Shown: piece after piece, positions 11,830 to 20,662 of the stretch | How the letters are laid out: each line of letters opens with the position of its first letter | Position numbering within the stretch: position 1 is the first letter of the stretch | Source of the DNA: an uncultured Ferrovum sp. | GTDB taxonomy: Bacteria > Pseudomonadota > Gammaproteobacteria > Burkholderiales > Ferrovaceae | NCBI GenBank assembly: GCA_903893215.1 | Contig: CAITLJ010000035.1 | Coordinates: forward strand, 1 to 46,282 | Length of the DNA stretch: 46,282 bases | Reading direction: 5' to 3' | The notes under the pieces: generated by a model | The model's database searches: none | The model's input: the letters and a program-made list of their open reading frames with translations, nothing else | Told to the model about the DNA's origin: nothing | Translations under genes and position numbers: made by a program

Positions 11830-12285
11830 ATGCAAAGACTGACCATCTCCATCGACGACCCGCTTGCCGAAGCCTTTGATGACTTCGCCCGGCGCCACGG
11901 CTATCTGAATCGGTCGGAAGCCGTGCGCGACCTGATCCGCGATCGCCTCGAAGAGGAACGCATCGAAGCCGCCGGTCCACAGTTCTGCATTGCGGCCGTC
12001 AGTTACGTCTATAACCACCATGAACGCGAATTGGCCAGCCGGTTGGCGGCCCTGCAGCATGCCAACCACGATCTGGCGATTTCAACCCTGCATGTGCATC
12101 TGGATCATGATGAATGCATGGAAACCCTGATCCTGCGCGGGGCACTTGATCAGGTGCGCCAGTTCGCCAGCAGTCTGGTCGCCGAGCGCGGCGTGCGCCA
12201 CGGCAAGATCAATCTTGTGCCGCTGGAGCGTGTGGTGGCAGCCCCTGGCAACCATCAGCATGTGCACTACCGCAGCCGGACCTGA
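11830..12285 (+). CDS. nikR: Nickel-responsive transcriptional regulator NikR
   Basis: A 151-residue ribbon-helix-helix/ACT protein. Residues 1-45 form the DNA-binding RHH domain (MQRLTISIDDPL, RSEAVRDLIRDRL). The C-terminal domain carries the square-planar nickel site: by alignment to E. coli NikR (His76, His87, His89, Cys95) the ligands here are His77, His88, His90 and Cys96, the last three within TLHVHLDHDECMETL. GVRHGKINL is also conserved. All four ligands are present, so this should be a working nickel sensor. The ATG matches the family start; no strong ribosome site is visible. It diverges from the TonB receptor and is followed 39 bp later by a histidine kinase gene. E. coli NikR represses an ABC nickel importer; here no nikABCDE is nearby. 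Confidence 0.95.
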   Translation: MQRLTISIDDPLAEAFDDFARRHGYLNRSEAVRDLIRDRLEEERIEAAGPQFCIAAVSYVYNHHERELASRLAALQHANHDLAISTLHVHLDHDECMETLILRGALDQVRQFASSLVAERGVRHGKINLVPLERVVAAPGNHQHVHYRSRT

Positions 12286-12324
12286 ACAGCCGCTGCCACT
12301 GGCACCTCACGCACGGCCACATTG

Positions 12325-13257
12325 ATGACGAGACGACTCACCGCCGATCTCTGGCGCGACCTGACCTGGGTGGCCGCCACCACCTTGCTGGCAGCCGCCT
12401 TATCGGCGCGGTTTGATGTTTCAGAGGCACTGCTGGGCTGGCTGCGCCGGCGCGAAACCCTTCAGGTGGATGAACTGCCCGGCGTACTGCTGGTGCTATG
12501 CGTCGGCCTGCTGTGGTTTGCTGCGCGCCGCTATCAGGATGTGCGGCGGGCACTGCAGGCGCACCAGCAGGCCGAGTCCTTGCTGGCGCAGCAACTGGAG
12601 CGTAACCGCAACCTCAATGTGCAATTGCTGCAGGTACAGGAAAGCGAGCGACGTGCACTGGCGCGCGAACTGCATGACGAACTGGGCCAGTACCTCGGCA
12701 CGCTGCGTTTCGACCTGCATGCCCTCGCCGGGCACGACCACGATGGCAATGCACCTGCTGTGCCGGGCGCATCAGACGCGCTGCTCGAGCGTGCCCGCAC
12801 CACGCTAAACCATCTGCAGGCCACCGTGCGCACCCTGATCGGCCAGCTGCGGCCACCCGCCCTCGATGAGCTGGGGCTGGAAGCCGCACTGGAACAGCTG
12901 GTGCATGGCTGGCAGCTGCGCCTGCCGGATACCCGGCTGGAACTGCGCTGTGCAGATCTGCCCGAGGCATTGACCGAAGCGCATGCCATCACCCTGTTCC
13001 GGCTGACCCAGGAGGCGCTGACCAACCTTGCCCGCCACGCACGCGCCAGTCAGGCGCGCATCGAGGTGCGCCTGGTGGCCGGCCAGGGACTGCGCTGGAT
13101 GGTGGAAGACGACGGGGTGGGGTTCGACCCCGCCGCACCACGCAACGGTATGGGCCTGATCAGCATGGCCGAGCGTTGCGACGCCGTGGGCGGTGCCTTG
13201 CACTGTGAAAGTCGGCTAGGTCATGGTTGCACCCTGCGCGCCGGCTGGCCTGCATGA
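12325..13257 (+). CDS. Membrane sensor histidine kinase, NarX/UhpB type
   Basis: A 310-residue kinase. Two TM segments (about residues 14-30 and 53-68) flank a loop of only ~22 residues, so there is little extracytoplasmic sensor domain. A coiled coil (LQAHQQAESLLAQQLERN) leads to the HisKA_3 phosphoacceptor motif RELHDELGQ with His117. The HATPase domain follows: LTQEALTNLARHA (N box), VEDDGVGFDP (G1) and GMGLISMAERCDAVGG (G2). An in-frame TTG lies one codon upstream; ATG preferred. It starts 39 bp after nikR, so both may share a transcript, and it overlaps the response regulator by ATGA. The signal it senses is unknown; with such a short loop it may sense within the membrane or through a partner protein. 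Confidence 0.9.
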   Translation: MTRRLTADLWRDLTWVAATTLLAAALSARFDVSEALLGWLRRRETLQVDELPGVLLVLCVGLLWFAARRYQDVRRALQAHQQAESLLAQQLERNRNLNVQLLQVQESERRALARELHDELGQYLGTLRFDLHALAGHDHDGNAPAVPGASDALLERARTTLNHLQATVRTLIGQLRPPALDELGLEAALEQLVHGWQLRLPDTRLELRCADLPEALTEAHAITLFRLTQEALTNLARHARASQARIEVRLVAGQGLRWMVEDDGVGFDPAAPRNGMGLISMAERCDAVGGALHCESRLGHGCTLRAGWPA

Positions 13258-13901
13258 AGTCCTGGATCAATGTGCTGCTGGTCGATGACCACGCGGTAGT
13301 GCGCGAAGGATACCGCCGCCTGCTGGAACGCTGCATCGACATGCGCGTGGTGGCCGAGGCGGCCAGCATTGACGAGCTGCTGACCCGACTGGCTGACCAG
13401 CCGGTGGATGTCGTGGTGATGGACATCGCGCTGCCGGGTAGCAGCGGTATCGACGGCACCAGACGGGTGATCCACCGCCACCCCGGCGTGGGCGTGCTGA
13501 TATCCAGCATGTACGAAGACGCGGTATTTCCGGCACGCGCGCTCGAAGCCGGTGCGCTGGGTTATGTCACCAAGGCCAGCCCGCCGGACATGCTGCTGGA
13601 AGGAATTCGCCGCGTGGCGCTGGGCCAGCGCTATCTTAGCAAGGATGTGGCGCAGGCACTGGCCCAGCGCCAGCAGGCGATGCAACCCGGCGACGCGTTG
13701 TCGCCGCGCGAATTCGAGGTCCTGCGCCAGTTGGTGGCGGGGCGCAGCCTGGACCAGATTGCCGGGCAGCTCGCGCTCAGCCAGAAGACGGTGGCGAATT
13801 ACCAGTCAAGCATCAAACAGAAACTCGGTGCCGACAGTGCAACCCAGCTGCTGCACGCCGCGCGGCACCTGGGACTGACCGGCGGTGACAGCGCGACCTG
13901 A
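13254..13901 (+). CDS. Two-component response regulator, LuxR/FixJ (NarL) type
   Basis: The 215-residue partner of the preceding kinase. The receiver domain has the acidic pair in VLLVDDHAVVREGY (Asp11, Asp12), phosphoacceptor Asp57 (VVVMDIALPG), and the conserved Lys107 in GYVTKAS. A C-terminal LuxR helix-turn-helix (LSPREFEVLRQLVAGRSLDQ, then SQKTVANYQSSIKQKLG) binds DNA. The ATG at 13254 overlaps the kinase stop as ATGA; the frame is open a little upstream but the family start fits this ATG. Targets are unknown. The flanking TonB receptor and phosphoesterase are candidates because of proximity only. Confidence 0.93.
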   Translation: MKSWINVLLVDDHAVVREGYRRLLERCIDMRVVAEAASIDELLTRLADQPVDVVVMDIALPGSSGIDGTRRVIHRHPGVGVLISSMYEDAVFPARALEAGALGYVTKASPPDMLLEGIRRVALGQRYLSKDVAQALAQRQQAMQPGDALSPREFEVLRQLVAGRSLDQIAGQLALSQKTVANYQSSIKQKLGADSATQLLHAARHLGLTGGDSAT

Positions 13902-14165
13902 ACCAGCCGCCTGCGGCGCCGGCAGGAACACCCTGGCGGCCAGCAACAAGGTTGCCGTGCCGTGCTGGCACAACAGCGGGCGGGAGCAGACCAGCCCACA
14001 GGCCAGCCAGCAATCAATTTAAGAAAAGTTTAACCGAAACGAAACACCCGGCCACTAAGCTGGAAACGTAGCGTCGGTAACGTCATCGATGGCCCGTTGT
14101 CGCGCGCGCCAGTCCCGATGACGCAAATCACCTTTTCACCAAGCCCCCACACTGAGGTCACAAAA

Positions 14166-15503
14166 ATGATCAGCAAGCTGCAACAGCGCGTCCTCGCGCT
14201 CACCATGTCCGCCACGTTCTCCGCACTCGCCCTGGCCCACGAAGGTTCCGTGCCGGAAGGCATCCCCGAGCTCGACCACGTGTTCGTGATCATGATGGAA
14301 AATCACAACGCGCAGCAGATCATCAACAACCCCGACGCGCCCTTCATCAACCGCATGCTGGCCAGCCGGAGCGTGAGCTACGCCACCAACTATTTCGGGA
14401 TCGGCCACCCGAGCTCCACCAACTACCTGGAAACCGTCGGCGGCTCAAACTTTGGCGTACGCAGCGACAATGCCCCCGACTTCCACAACCACACCTGCGA
14501 AACCAACCTGCGCTCTGGCACGGTCAACGCCGACCTGGCTTTGCCCGCACCGTTGGGCGTAACTGCCAAGAGCGAAGCTGTGTGCCCGATCGCGGGCGTG
14601 GGCCAGGACGCCGAGACCCCGGCCATCGACTCGTGGAATGAAGTCACGCCCGGCAGCTTCAATTTTCTGGCCGACATCGATGGTGTGAAGTCGATTCCCG
14701 CCGCGCAGGGCATTGATGGCAAGACCATTGCCGACCAACTGGTCGCCAATCAGGGCAGCTGGAAGAGCTACCAGGAAGCGCTGCCACTGGCCGGTGCCGA
14801 TGGCGTCGTCTACAGCAACGGCACCGTGACCGATGCCACCATCGCCACGCTGCCGAATGTCGCCACCCTGCCGGCAACCCCGGGCAGCTATGTGAAGGCC
14901 TATGCGGCCAAGCACAACCCGTTTGTGTACTTCAAGTCGGTGCAGGACGCCAGCAAGCCGGGGCTGAGCCTGGCCAACACGGTGGCCTTCGACGGCCCCA
15001 ACGGTCTTTACGCTGACCTCGCCACCGGCAATGTGCCGACGTACTCGTTCATCGCCCCCTCCCAGTGCAACGACATGCACGGCCGCGGTAATGGCGATTC
15101 GTTCTGCGCGTTCGACCCCGTCTCGACCGGCACTCAGGTCGGCCTAAATCCCGGGCTGATCGCCCAGGGCGATGTCACCGTGCAGAAGATCGTGCAGAGC
15201 ATCAAGGCATCGCCCTCCTGGCGTGAAGGTCGTAATGCCATCGTCGTGATGTGGGACGAAAACGACTACAGCGGCGTAGCCGCGCTGGACAAGAACGGCC
15301 TCTACCCCACCAAGACGCCCTTCAACAACAACGTGCTGGTAATGGTCGAGACCAACTACCGCACCAGCCCGCGCGTGATCAGCAACACCTACTACAATCA
15401 CTTCTCGCTGCTGAAGTCGATCGAAGGTGGTCTGGGCCTGCCTTGCCTGAACCATGCGTGCGACAAAGACGTGACCACCATGTCCGAGTTCTTCGCAAAG
15501 TAA
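14166..15503 (+). CDS. Secreted phosphoesterase, AcpA/phospholipase C family
   Basis: A 445-residue protein with a signal peptide (cleavage near ALALA-HEG). The phosphoesterase family pattern is seen from the N-terminus: HVFVIMMENHN, FGIGHPSSTNYLETVGG with the likely nucleophile in the HPSSTNY loop, VVMWDENDYSG with acidic metal ligands, and NTYYNHFSLLKSIEGGLGLP near the C-terminus. Cysteines near CETNL, VCPIAG, SQCND, SFCAF and CLNHACDKD probably form disulfides, in line with export. It likely hydrolyses phosphomonoesters or phospholipids outside the cytoplasm. The ATG has GAGG 8 bases upstream. It stands 264 bp after the response regulator; no clear Pho box was seen in that gap, only an AT-rich stretch at about 14009-14045. 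Confidence 0.85.
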   Translation: MISKLQQRVLALTMSATFSALALAHEGSVPEGIPELDHVFVIMMENHNAQQIINNPDAPFINRMLASRSVSYATNYFGIGHPSSTNYLETVGGSNFGVRSDNAPDFHNHTCETNLRSGTVNADLALPAPLGVTAKSEAVCPIAGVGQDAETPAIDSWNEVTPGSFNFLADIDGVKSIPAAQGIDGKTIADQLVANQGSWKSYQEALPLAGADGVVYSNGTVTDATIATLPNVATLPATPGSYVKAYAAKHNPFVYFKSVQDASKPGLSLANTVAFDGPNGLYADLATGNVPTYSFIAPSQCNDMHGRGNGDSFCAFDPVSTGTQVGLNPGLIAQGDVTVQKIVQSIKASPSWREGRNAIVVMWDENDYSGVAALDKNGLYPTKTPFNNNVLVMVETNYRTSPRVISNTYYNHFSLLKSIEGGLGLPCLNHACDKDVTTMSEFFAK

Positions 15504-15507
15504 GTCT

Positions 15508-15569
15508 GGGCGGGGCAGCAAACCGCCCCTCGTGATCACACGGCCTGCCCTTCACGGGACAGGCCGTGT
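15508..15569. terminator. Two hairpins between convergent genes, likely terminator region
   Basis: Hairpin one pairs GGGCGG (15508-15513) with CCGCCC (15523-15528). Hairpin two (15538-15569) pairs ACACGGCCTG-CCC with GGGACAGGCCGTGT around a TTCAC loop, with one bulged base: a strong 13-bp stem. It lies between the phosphoesterase (plus) and the oxidoreductase (minus). No proper U-tract follows, so termination efficiency is uncertain. Confidence 0.55.
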
Positions 15570-15666
15570 CCGTTTGGAGCCACCGGCGGATGGTTTCGGG
15601 CAGCGGTCGCGGAACGCGCCGAAGTCGGTGCAGAAGCCCCTCGCAACGCCATCCCAAGCGCGGGGG

Positions 15667-16734
15667 TCAGCAACCGGGTTTTGGTTCCGCCTTCATGGCC
15701 AGCACACGCGCTGTCGGGAGTTGATTTTGCCGAGCCAGCTGCCGCAACAGGGCAGAATGATCAAGGCCACCATCGCCATGCGTAGCGGCAGCGGCAAACA
15801 TCCCGGCAAGCAGGCCAGTGATCGGCAAGGTCAGACCGGCGGCTTCTGCGGCTGCGAGCGCCGTTTGCAAATCCTTCACCTGGGTATGGACGGCTCCGCC
15901 GGGCACGAAGGCCTCGTCCAGCATGCGCGCGCCGTGCAGTTCCAGGATGCGGCTCTCGGCGAAGCCGCCACGGATCGCATCGCGCACGGCACGCGGGTCA
16001 GCACCGCCTTGCGCCGCCAGCAACAGCGCTTCGGCGACTGCGCCGATGGTGATGCCAACAATCACCTGATTTGCCAGCTTCGCGAGCTGGCCGGCACCCG
16101 CCGGCCCGACCGGGGTGACCCGGCCCAGCACAGCCAGCACCGGCTGAAGGCGGGTGAGCACCTCGACCGAGCCCCCCGCCATGATCGCCAGGGTGCCTGC
16201 CTGCGCACCTACTACGCCACCGGATACGGGCGCATCGATCGCCTCGGCTCCGGCCGCAGCCAGCCATTGCGCATGCTCGCGTGCCATCTGCGGCGGAATC
16301 GAACTCATGTCGACCAGCACACTGCCGGGAGACAACAGGGTGGCCGGCGGGTTGTGGGTGTCCGGGTTGTCGGTGTCCGGGTTGTCGGTGTCCAGGTTGT
16401 GGGTAGCCGGGTCGGCAAGATCAGCCCCGCCCCCCGCGTCAGTACTGGAACCTGCAGCTGCGCCAGTGCCACACCGGGCTGGAAACAGCACGGCGCGCAC
16501 GGCCGGCCCATCGCTGAGCATGGTGATGACCACATCGGCCTCGTGCACCGCCTCCGCCACCGAAGCGGCTACGGTGAGCAACCGCCGCGCACCCGGTGTC
16601 AGGCGCTCGCGCAACTGCATGCCGGCCTGCGGCGAACGATTCCATGCCTGCACCGGAAAACCCGCCGCCAGCAGCCTTGCGGCCATTGGCAAGCCCATCC
16701 GCCCCAGTCCCAGAAAAGCGATCCGTACAGTCAA
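15667..16734 (-). CDS. 3-hydroxyisobutyrate dehydrogenase-family NAD(P) oxidoreductase with repeat insert
   Basis: A beta-hydroxyacid dehydrogenase (GarR/GlxR/MmsB family). It shows the Rossmann motif IAFLGLGRMGLPMA, MLSDGPAV, the substrate segment DAPVSGGVVGAQAGTLAIM and the catalytic Lys in GAGQLAKLANQ. The product is 355 residues where the family has about 290-300. The excess is a ~45-residue insert before SPGSVLVDMSSIPP, low in complexity and containing four 5-residue units like DTDNP. It lies between core strands, probably as a surface loop. I chose the TTG at 16734 (GAGG 8 bases upstream; gives the family-like start MTVRIAFLGLG); an ATG at 16764 adds ten residues. It diverges from the M20 amidohydrolase, so the pair may serve one catabolic pathway. 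Substrate unknown. Confidence 0.85.
   Translation of the reverse strand: MTVRIAFLGLGRMGLPMAARLLAAGFPVQAWNRSPQAGMQLRERLTPGARRLLTVAASVAEAVHEADVVITMLSDGPAVRAVLFPARCGTGAAAGSSTDAGGGADLADPATHNLDTDNPDTDNPDTHNPPATLLSPGSVLVDMSSIPPQMAREHAQWLAAAGAEAIDAPVSGGVVGAQAGTLAIMAGGSVEVLTRLQPVLAVLGRVTPVGPAGAGQLAKLANQVIVGITIGAVAEALLLAAQGGADPRAVRDAIRGGFAESRILELHGARMLDEAFVPGGAVHTQVKDLQTALAAAEAAGLTLPITGLLAGMFAAAATHGDGGLDHSALLRQLARQNQLPTARVLAMKAEPKPGC
16351..16410. repeat. Four 15-bp tandem repeats inside the oxidoreductase gene
   Basis: Four adjoining copies of a 15-bp unit (consensus GTTGTSGGTGTCCGG) at 16351, 16366, 16381 and 16396; the middle two differ by one base. Because 15 is a multiple of 3 the frame is kept, and each copy adds five residues to the host protein. 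Such arrays can change copy number by slippage. Confidence 0.9.
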
Positions 16735-16795
16735 TCGTGTATCCTCAAGTGTCACTTTTTGCATGCTCCGGTGCCCGCCGCCGCAGTCTCAGGCC

Positions 16796-18052
16796 ATGTC
16801 TTCACTCGAAACCCTACGCCAGCAGATCGACCAGCACTGTGCCGCGCTGGAACCCCAACTGATCGCGTGGCGGCGCGACTTCCACGCCCATCCGGAACTG
16901 TCCAACCGCGAGTTTCGCACAGCCGCCGTGGTGGCTGCGCACCTGCGCTCCCTCGGCATGGATGTGCAAGAGCAGGTGGCCCACACCGGCGTGGTTGGCA
17001 TCCTGCAAGGTGGCCTGCCAGGCACTGTGGTGGCCCTGCGTGCCGACATGGATGCATTGCCAGTGGCTGAGGAAGTCGACCTGCCCTTCGCTTCACAGGC
17101 GCGAGCCGAATACAACGGCGCCGAAGTCGGCGTGATGCACGCGTGCGGACACGACGCGCACACCGCTATCCTGATGGCGGTAGCCAGCGCCCTGGTGACC
17201 GTGCGCGCGCAATTGCGTGGCACGGTGAAATTCATCTTCCAGCCGGCAGAAGAGCAGGCACCGAAGGGTGAGGAAGGTGGCGCCCAATTGATGATCGAAC
17301 AAGGCGTGCTGGACAACCCGGCACCGGAGGCGATCTTCGGCCTGCACGTGATTGCCGGCATGCCGGTGGGTCATATCGGCTACCGGGCTGGTCCCACCAT
17401 GGCCAGCTCTGACCAGCTGCACATCACGGTGGACGGGTGCCAGTGCCACGGTGCCATGCCGTGGATGGGTACCGACCCGATCGTGGTGGCTTCGCAGGTG
17501 GTGATGGGACTGCAGACCATTGCCAGCCGGCAGGTGGACGTCACCCATGAGCCCAGCATCATCACCATCGGCGCGATTCATGGCGGCGTACGCGACAACA
17601 TCATCCCGGACCGGGTCGAACTGCTCGGCACCATCCGCACCTTTGATGAGAACATGCGCAGCGACATCGCCGCGCGTGTACAGCGCACCGCCGACCACAT
17701 CGCCCAGGCCTCGGGCGCCACAGCGCGGGTGGAGGTTGAGCGTGGTTACGACGTGACGATCAACCACCCGGCCCTGACCGAGGCGATGGTGCCCACGCTG
17801 GAGCGCGTGGCCGGCCGCGCACAGGTGTTCATCAGTCCCAAACTCACCGGTGCCGAAGACTTTTCGCGCTATCAGCAACGCATTCCGGGGCTGTTCGTCT
17901 TTCTGGGCATCACCGATCCAGCCACACCACCGGGCATGGTGGCCTCCAATCACTCGCCACGCTTCCGCATCGAGGAAGAGGGCCTGCTGCTCGGCGTCCG
18001 GGCGCTGGCCCATCTGGCGGTGGACTACCTGCACGAGACACCGTCGCTTTAG
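16796..18052 (+). CDS. M20 metallo-amidohydrolase (HipO / IAA-amino-acid hydrolase type)
   Basis: A 418-residue zinc amidohydrolase that would split an N-acyl or N-aroyl amino acid in the cytoplasm. Seen motifs: WRRDFHAHPELSNREF, LRADMDALPV, the metal ligands in MHACGHDAHTA, FQPAEEQAPKGEEGGA with the Glu-Glu pair, GLHVIAGMPVGHIG, the dimerisation-domain stretch ITIGAIHGGVRDNIIPD, TGAEDFSRY and the last metal His in SNHSPRF. No signal peptide. The ATG at 16796 fits the family start; the frame stays open upstream but only antisense to the oxidoreductase. The exact substrate cannot be read from sequence. Confidence 0.9.
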   Translation: MSSLETLRQQIDQHCAALEPQLIAWRRDFHAHPELSNREFRTAAVVAAHLRSLGMDVQEQVAHTGVVGILQGGLPGTVVALRADMDALPVAEEVDLPFASQARAEYNGAEVGVMHACGHDAHTAILMAVASALVTVRAQLRGTVKFIFQPAEEQAPKGEEGGAQLMIEQGVLDNPAPEAIFGLHVIAGMPVGHIGYRAGPTMASSDQLHITVDGCQCHGAMPWMGTDPIVVASQVVMGLQTIASRQVDVTHEPSIITIGAIHGGVRDNIIPDRVELLGTIRTFDENMRSDIAARVQRTADHIAQASGATARVEVERGYDVTINHPALTEAMVPTLERVAGRAQVFISPKLTGAEDFSRYQQRIPGLFVFLGITDPATPPGMVASNHSPRFRIEEEGLLLGVRALAHLAVDYLHETPSL

Positions 18053-18067
18053 CCGCCGCCCGCCAAC

Positions 18068-18095
18068 TGCCAGGTGCCAGGTGCCAAGTGCCGGC
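18068..18095. repeat. Four 7-bp tandem units
   Basis: TGCCAGG, TGCCAGG, TGCCAAG and TGCCGGC follow one another directly after the amidohydrolase stop. Short degenerate array; no function evident. Confidence 0.7.
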
Positions 18096-18101
18096 AAAAA
18101 C

Positions 18102-18143
18102 ATCGGCGGGTGTAAGGGGCCTGTGCCCGCCGACCCCGCCGAT
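18102..18143. terminator. Compound hairpin between convergent amidohydrolase and ppsA
   Basis: ATCGGCGG (18102-18109) can pair with CCGCCGAT (18136-18143). Alternatively GGCGGG (18105-18110) pairs with CCCGCC (18126-18131). The location at a convergent junction fits transcription termination, but no U-tract is present. Confidence 0.4.
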
Positions 18144-18204
18144 CAGCACGGCGCTTTCGCAGGCGCCGTCCCGATTGGTCAATCCGTCAGACCGCTGCCG
18201 CATG

Positions 18205-20577
18205 TCACCGCGCTTTGGCCAACGCCAGCCAGGTCGACAGCACCGAGTCCGGGTTGAGCGACATCGCCTCGATGCCCTCCTCCATCAGCCACTGCGCCAG
18301 ATCGGGATGGTCCGACGGGCCCTGACCGCAGATGCCCACGTACTTGCCGGCCTTGCGACAGGCCGAAATGGCCAGGTGCAGCATGGCCTTGACCGCCGGG
18401 TCGCGCTCGTCGAAGGCATCGGCCACCAGACCGGAGTCGCGGTCTACCGCCAGCGTAAGCTGGGTCAGGTCATTCGAGCCAATCGAGAAGCCATCGAAAT
18501 ATTCGAGGAAGCGATCTGCCAGGATGGCGTTGGAGGGGACTTCGCACATCATGATCACACGCAGGCCGTTCTCGCCGCGCTTCAGACCGAACTGGCCCAG
18601 CAGCGCGATCGCCTGTTCGGCCTGTGACAAGGTGCGCACGAAGGGCACCATGATCTCGACATTGGTGAAGCCCATCACGTCACGCACGGTCTTCAGCGCG
18701 CGGCATTCCATTTCGAAGCAGTCCTGAAAGCTCGGTGCGATATAACGTGAGGCACCGCGGAAACCCAGCATCGGATTTTCTTCGTGCGGCTCATATTGCG
18801 GCCCACCGAGCAGCAGGTTGTACTCGTTCGACTTGAAATCCGACAGGCGCACGATCACTTTGCGCGGCCAGAAGGCACAGGCCAGGGTGGAAATACCCTC
18901 GGTCAGCTTGCGCTCATAGAAGTCACGCGGGTTGGCATAGCCACGTGAACGATGCTCCACCTGCACTTTCAGGTCGGCGGGCAGGTGCGGATAGTCGAGC
19001 ACGGCACGCGGGTGGGTGCCGATCATCGCGCTGATGATGAATTCGAGACGGGCCAGACCCACGCCTTCATTGGGAATGCGCTGGAAGCCATAGGCCAGCT
19101 GCGGGTTGCCCACGTTCATCGACAGCTTGACCGGAATTTCCGGCATGCGATCGAGGGCCACCTGAATCCGTTCGAACTTTAGCAGGCCTTCGTAGACATG
19201 ACCTTCTTCGCCTTCGGCGCACGACACGGTGACCAGTTGCCCCGCCTGCAGCACTTCGGTGGCATTTTCGCAGCCAACCACAGCCGGAATGCCCAGTTCG
19301 CGCGCAATGATGGCCGCATGGCAGGTACGACCACCGCGATTGGTGACAATGGCCGAGGCCTTTTTCATGACCGGCTCCCAGTTGGGGTCGGTCATGTCGG
19401 TGACCAGCACGTCACCGTCCTGTACCTGATTCATGTCGGCCGTACTCATGATGATCTTGACCGGCCCCTGACCGATACGCGCGCCAATCGCGCGCCCGGT
19501 CACCAGCACCTTGCTGGTGCCTTCCAGCAGGTAGCGGTCCAGTGTTTCGGCGCTCTTGCGCGAGGCAACAGTTTCCGGCCGGGCCTGCAGCACATAGACC
19601 TTGCCATCGCGCCCATCCAGCCCCCACTCGACATCCATCGGACGGCCGTAGTGTTGTTCGATCAGCACCGCGTAACGCGCCAGTTCCTCGGCCTGCGCGT
19701 CGCTCAGGCAGAAGCGGTCGCGCTCCACCTGGTCGACGTCTACGGTTTCGGTCGAACGGCCAGCCGTGGCGCTGTTGCCATAGATCATCTTGGTGGCTTT
19801 CGAACCCAACGTGCGGCTCAGTACCGCAGGACGGCCAGCAGCCAACGCCACCTTCGACACATAATATTCATCCGGATTGACCGAGCCCTGCACCACGCTC
19901 TCCCCCAGACCATAGGCGGCAGTGATGAACACGGCGCCGTCAAAACCTGACTCGGTGTCGAGGGTGAACAGCACGCCGCTGGTCCCCAGGTCCGAACGCA
20001 CCATGCGCTGGATACCCGCCGACAAGGCCACGTCCATGTGCGCGTAGCCCTGATGGACGCGGTAGGAAATGGCACGGTCGTTGTAAAGCGAGGCGAATAC
20101 ATGGCGGATCGCCTCGATCACGGCGGCCAGGCCCGAGATATTGAGGAAGGTTTCCTGCTGGCCGGCGAAGGAGGCGTCGGGCAGGTCTTCCGCCGTGGCA
20201 GAGGAGCGCACCGCAACGTTGGCTACCCCACCGGACTCGGCTTCCAGTGCCGAGTAGGCGATTTCAATATCGGCCTGCAGCGCTGCAGGAAGGGGCTCGG
20301 AAAGAATCCAGCCACGGATACGACCACCAGCTTCCGCCAGCGCGTCCACATCGCTGGCATCCAGCCTGGCCAGCTCCGCTTCGATGCGCGCCTTCAACCC
20401 CGTCTGTTCCAGAAAATCGCGATAAGCCAGTGCCGTGGTTGCGAAACCGCCAGGTACCCGGACGCCCATGCCGGAGAGCTGGCTGATCAATTCGCCAAGG
20501 GATGCGTTCTTGCCACCGACGCGATCCACGTCGTGCATTCGCAGGTCCTGCAGCCACAGGATGTATTCTGGCTTCAT
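18205..20577 (-). CDS. ppsA: Phosphoenolpyruvate synthase (pyruvate, water dikinase)
   Basis: It makes PEP from pyruvate and ATP for gluconeogenesis. The 790-residue protein has the ATP-grasp N-terminal domain ([41 protein letters not shown]), the central swivelling His domain ([20 protein letters not shown], with the phosphorylated His), and the PEP-binding barrel ([26 protein letters not shown]). The ATG at 20577 is preceded by GGGGAGGG; the frame stays open further up into ppsR, which is a shadow. It diverges from ppsR, whose product switches PpsA on and off by phosphorylating the Thr beside the active His (here the TCH triplet). Confidence 0.97.
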   Translation of the reverse strand: MKPEYILWLQDLRMHDVDRVGGKNASLGELISQLSGMGVRVPGGFATTALAYRDFLEQTGLKARIEAELARLDASDVDALAEAGGRIRGWILSEPLPAALQADIEIAYSALEAESGGVANVAVRSSATAEDLPDASFAGQQETFLNISGLAAVIEAIRHVFASLYNDRAISYRVHQGYAHMDVALSAGIQRMVRSDLGTSGVLFTLDTESGFDGAVFITAAYGLGESVVQGSVNPDEYYVSKVALAAGRPAVLSRTLGSKATKMIYGNSATAGRSTETVDVDQVERDRFCLSDAQAEELARYAVLIEQHYGRPMDVEWGLDGRDGKVYVLQARPETVASRKSAETLDRYLLEGTSKVLVTGRAIGARIGQGPVKIIMSTADMNQVQDGDVLVTDMTDPNWEPVMKKASAIVTNRGGRTCHAAIIARELGIPAVVGCENATEVLQAGQLVTVSCAEGEEGHVYEGLLKFERIQVALDRMPEIPVKLSMNVGNPQLAYGFQRIPNEGVGLARLEFIISAMIGTHPRAVLDYPHLPADLKVQVEHRSRGYANPRDFYERKLTEGISTLACAFWPRKVIVRLSDFKSNEYNLLLGGPQYEPHEENPMLGFRGASRYIAPSFQDCFEMECRALKTVRDVMGFTNVEIMVPFVRTLSQAEQAIALLGQFGLKRGENGLRVIMMCEVPSNAILADRFLEYFDGFSIGSNDLTQLTLAVDRDSGLVADAFDERDPAVKAMLHLAISACRKAGKYVGICGQGPSDHPDLAQWLMEEGIEAMSLNPDSVLSTWLALAKAR

Positions 20578-20608
20578 TTGGCCCTCCCCGGCCTGTCTAG
20601 AGCACTGC

Positions 20609-20637
20609 ATGATACGGGGTTGCGCTGCAACGCACAA
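20609..20637 (-). promoter_or_regulatory. Putative ppsA promoter with dyad in the spacer
   Basis: On the minus strand TTGTGC (20637-20632) and TATCAT (20614-20609) are 17 bases apart (3/6 and 5/6 matches to consensus). The spacer contains GTTGC-AGC-GCAAC (20619-20631), a 13-bp dyad placed where a repressor could block RNA polymerase. The ppsA ATG is 31 bases downstream. Confidence 0.42.
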
Positions 20638-20662
20638 AGTATGTAACCAGGATGTAATTGCG

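Noticed and set aside
13902-14165. Pho box or strong promoter for the phosphoesterase
   Set aside because: I looked for paired CTGTCAT-like repeats and a good -35/-10 pair; only AT-rich sequence and weak matches were found. Small GC-rich hairpins follow the response regulator, but none has a U-run.
16351-16410. CRISPR-like array
   Set aside because: Units are 15 bp, adjoin without spacers and are in-frame within a coding gene.
15532-17070. A 512-codon plus-strand frame over the oxidoreductase
   Set aside because: Antisense to a clear dehydrogenase and running into the amidohydrolase in another frame; composition is Arg/His/Gln-rich shadow sequence.
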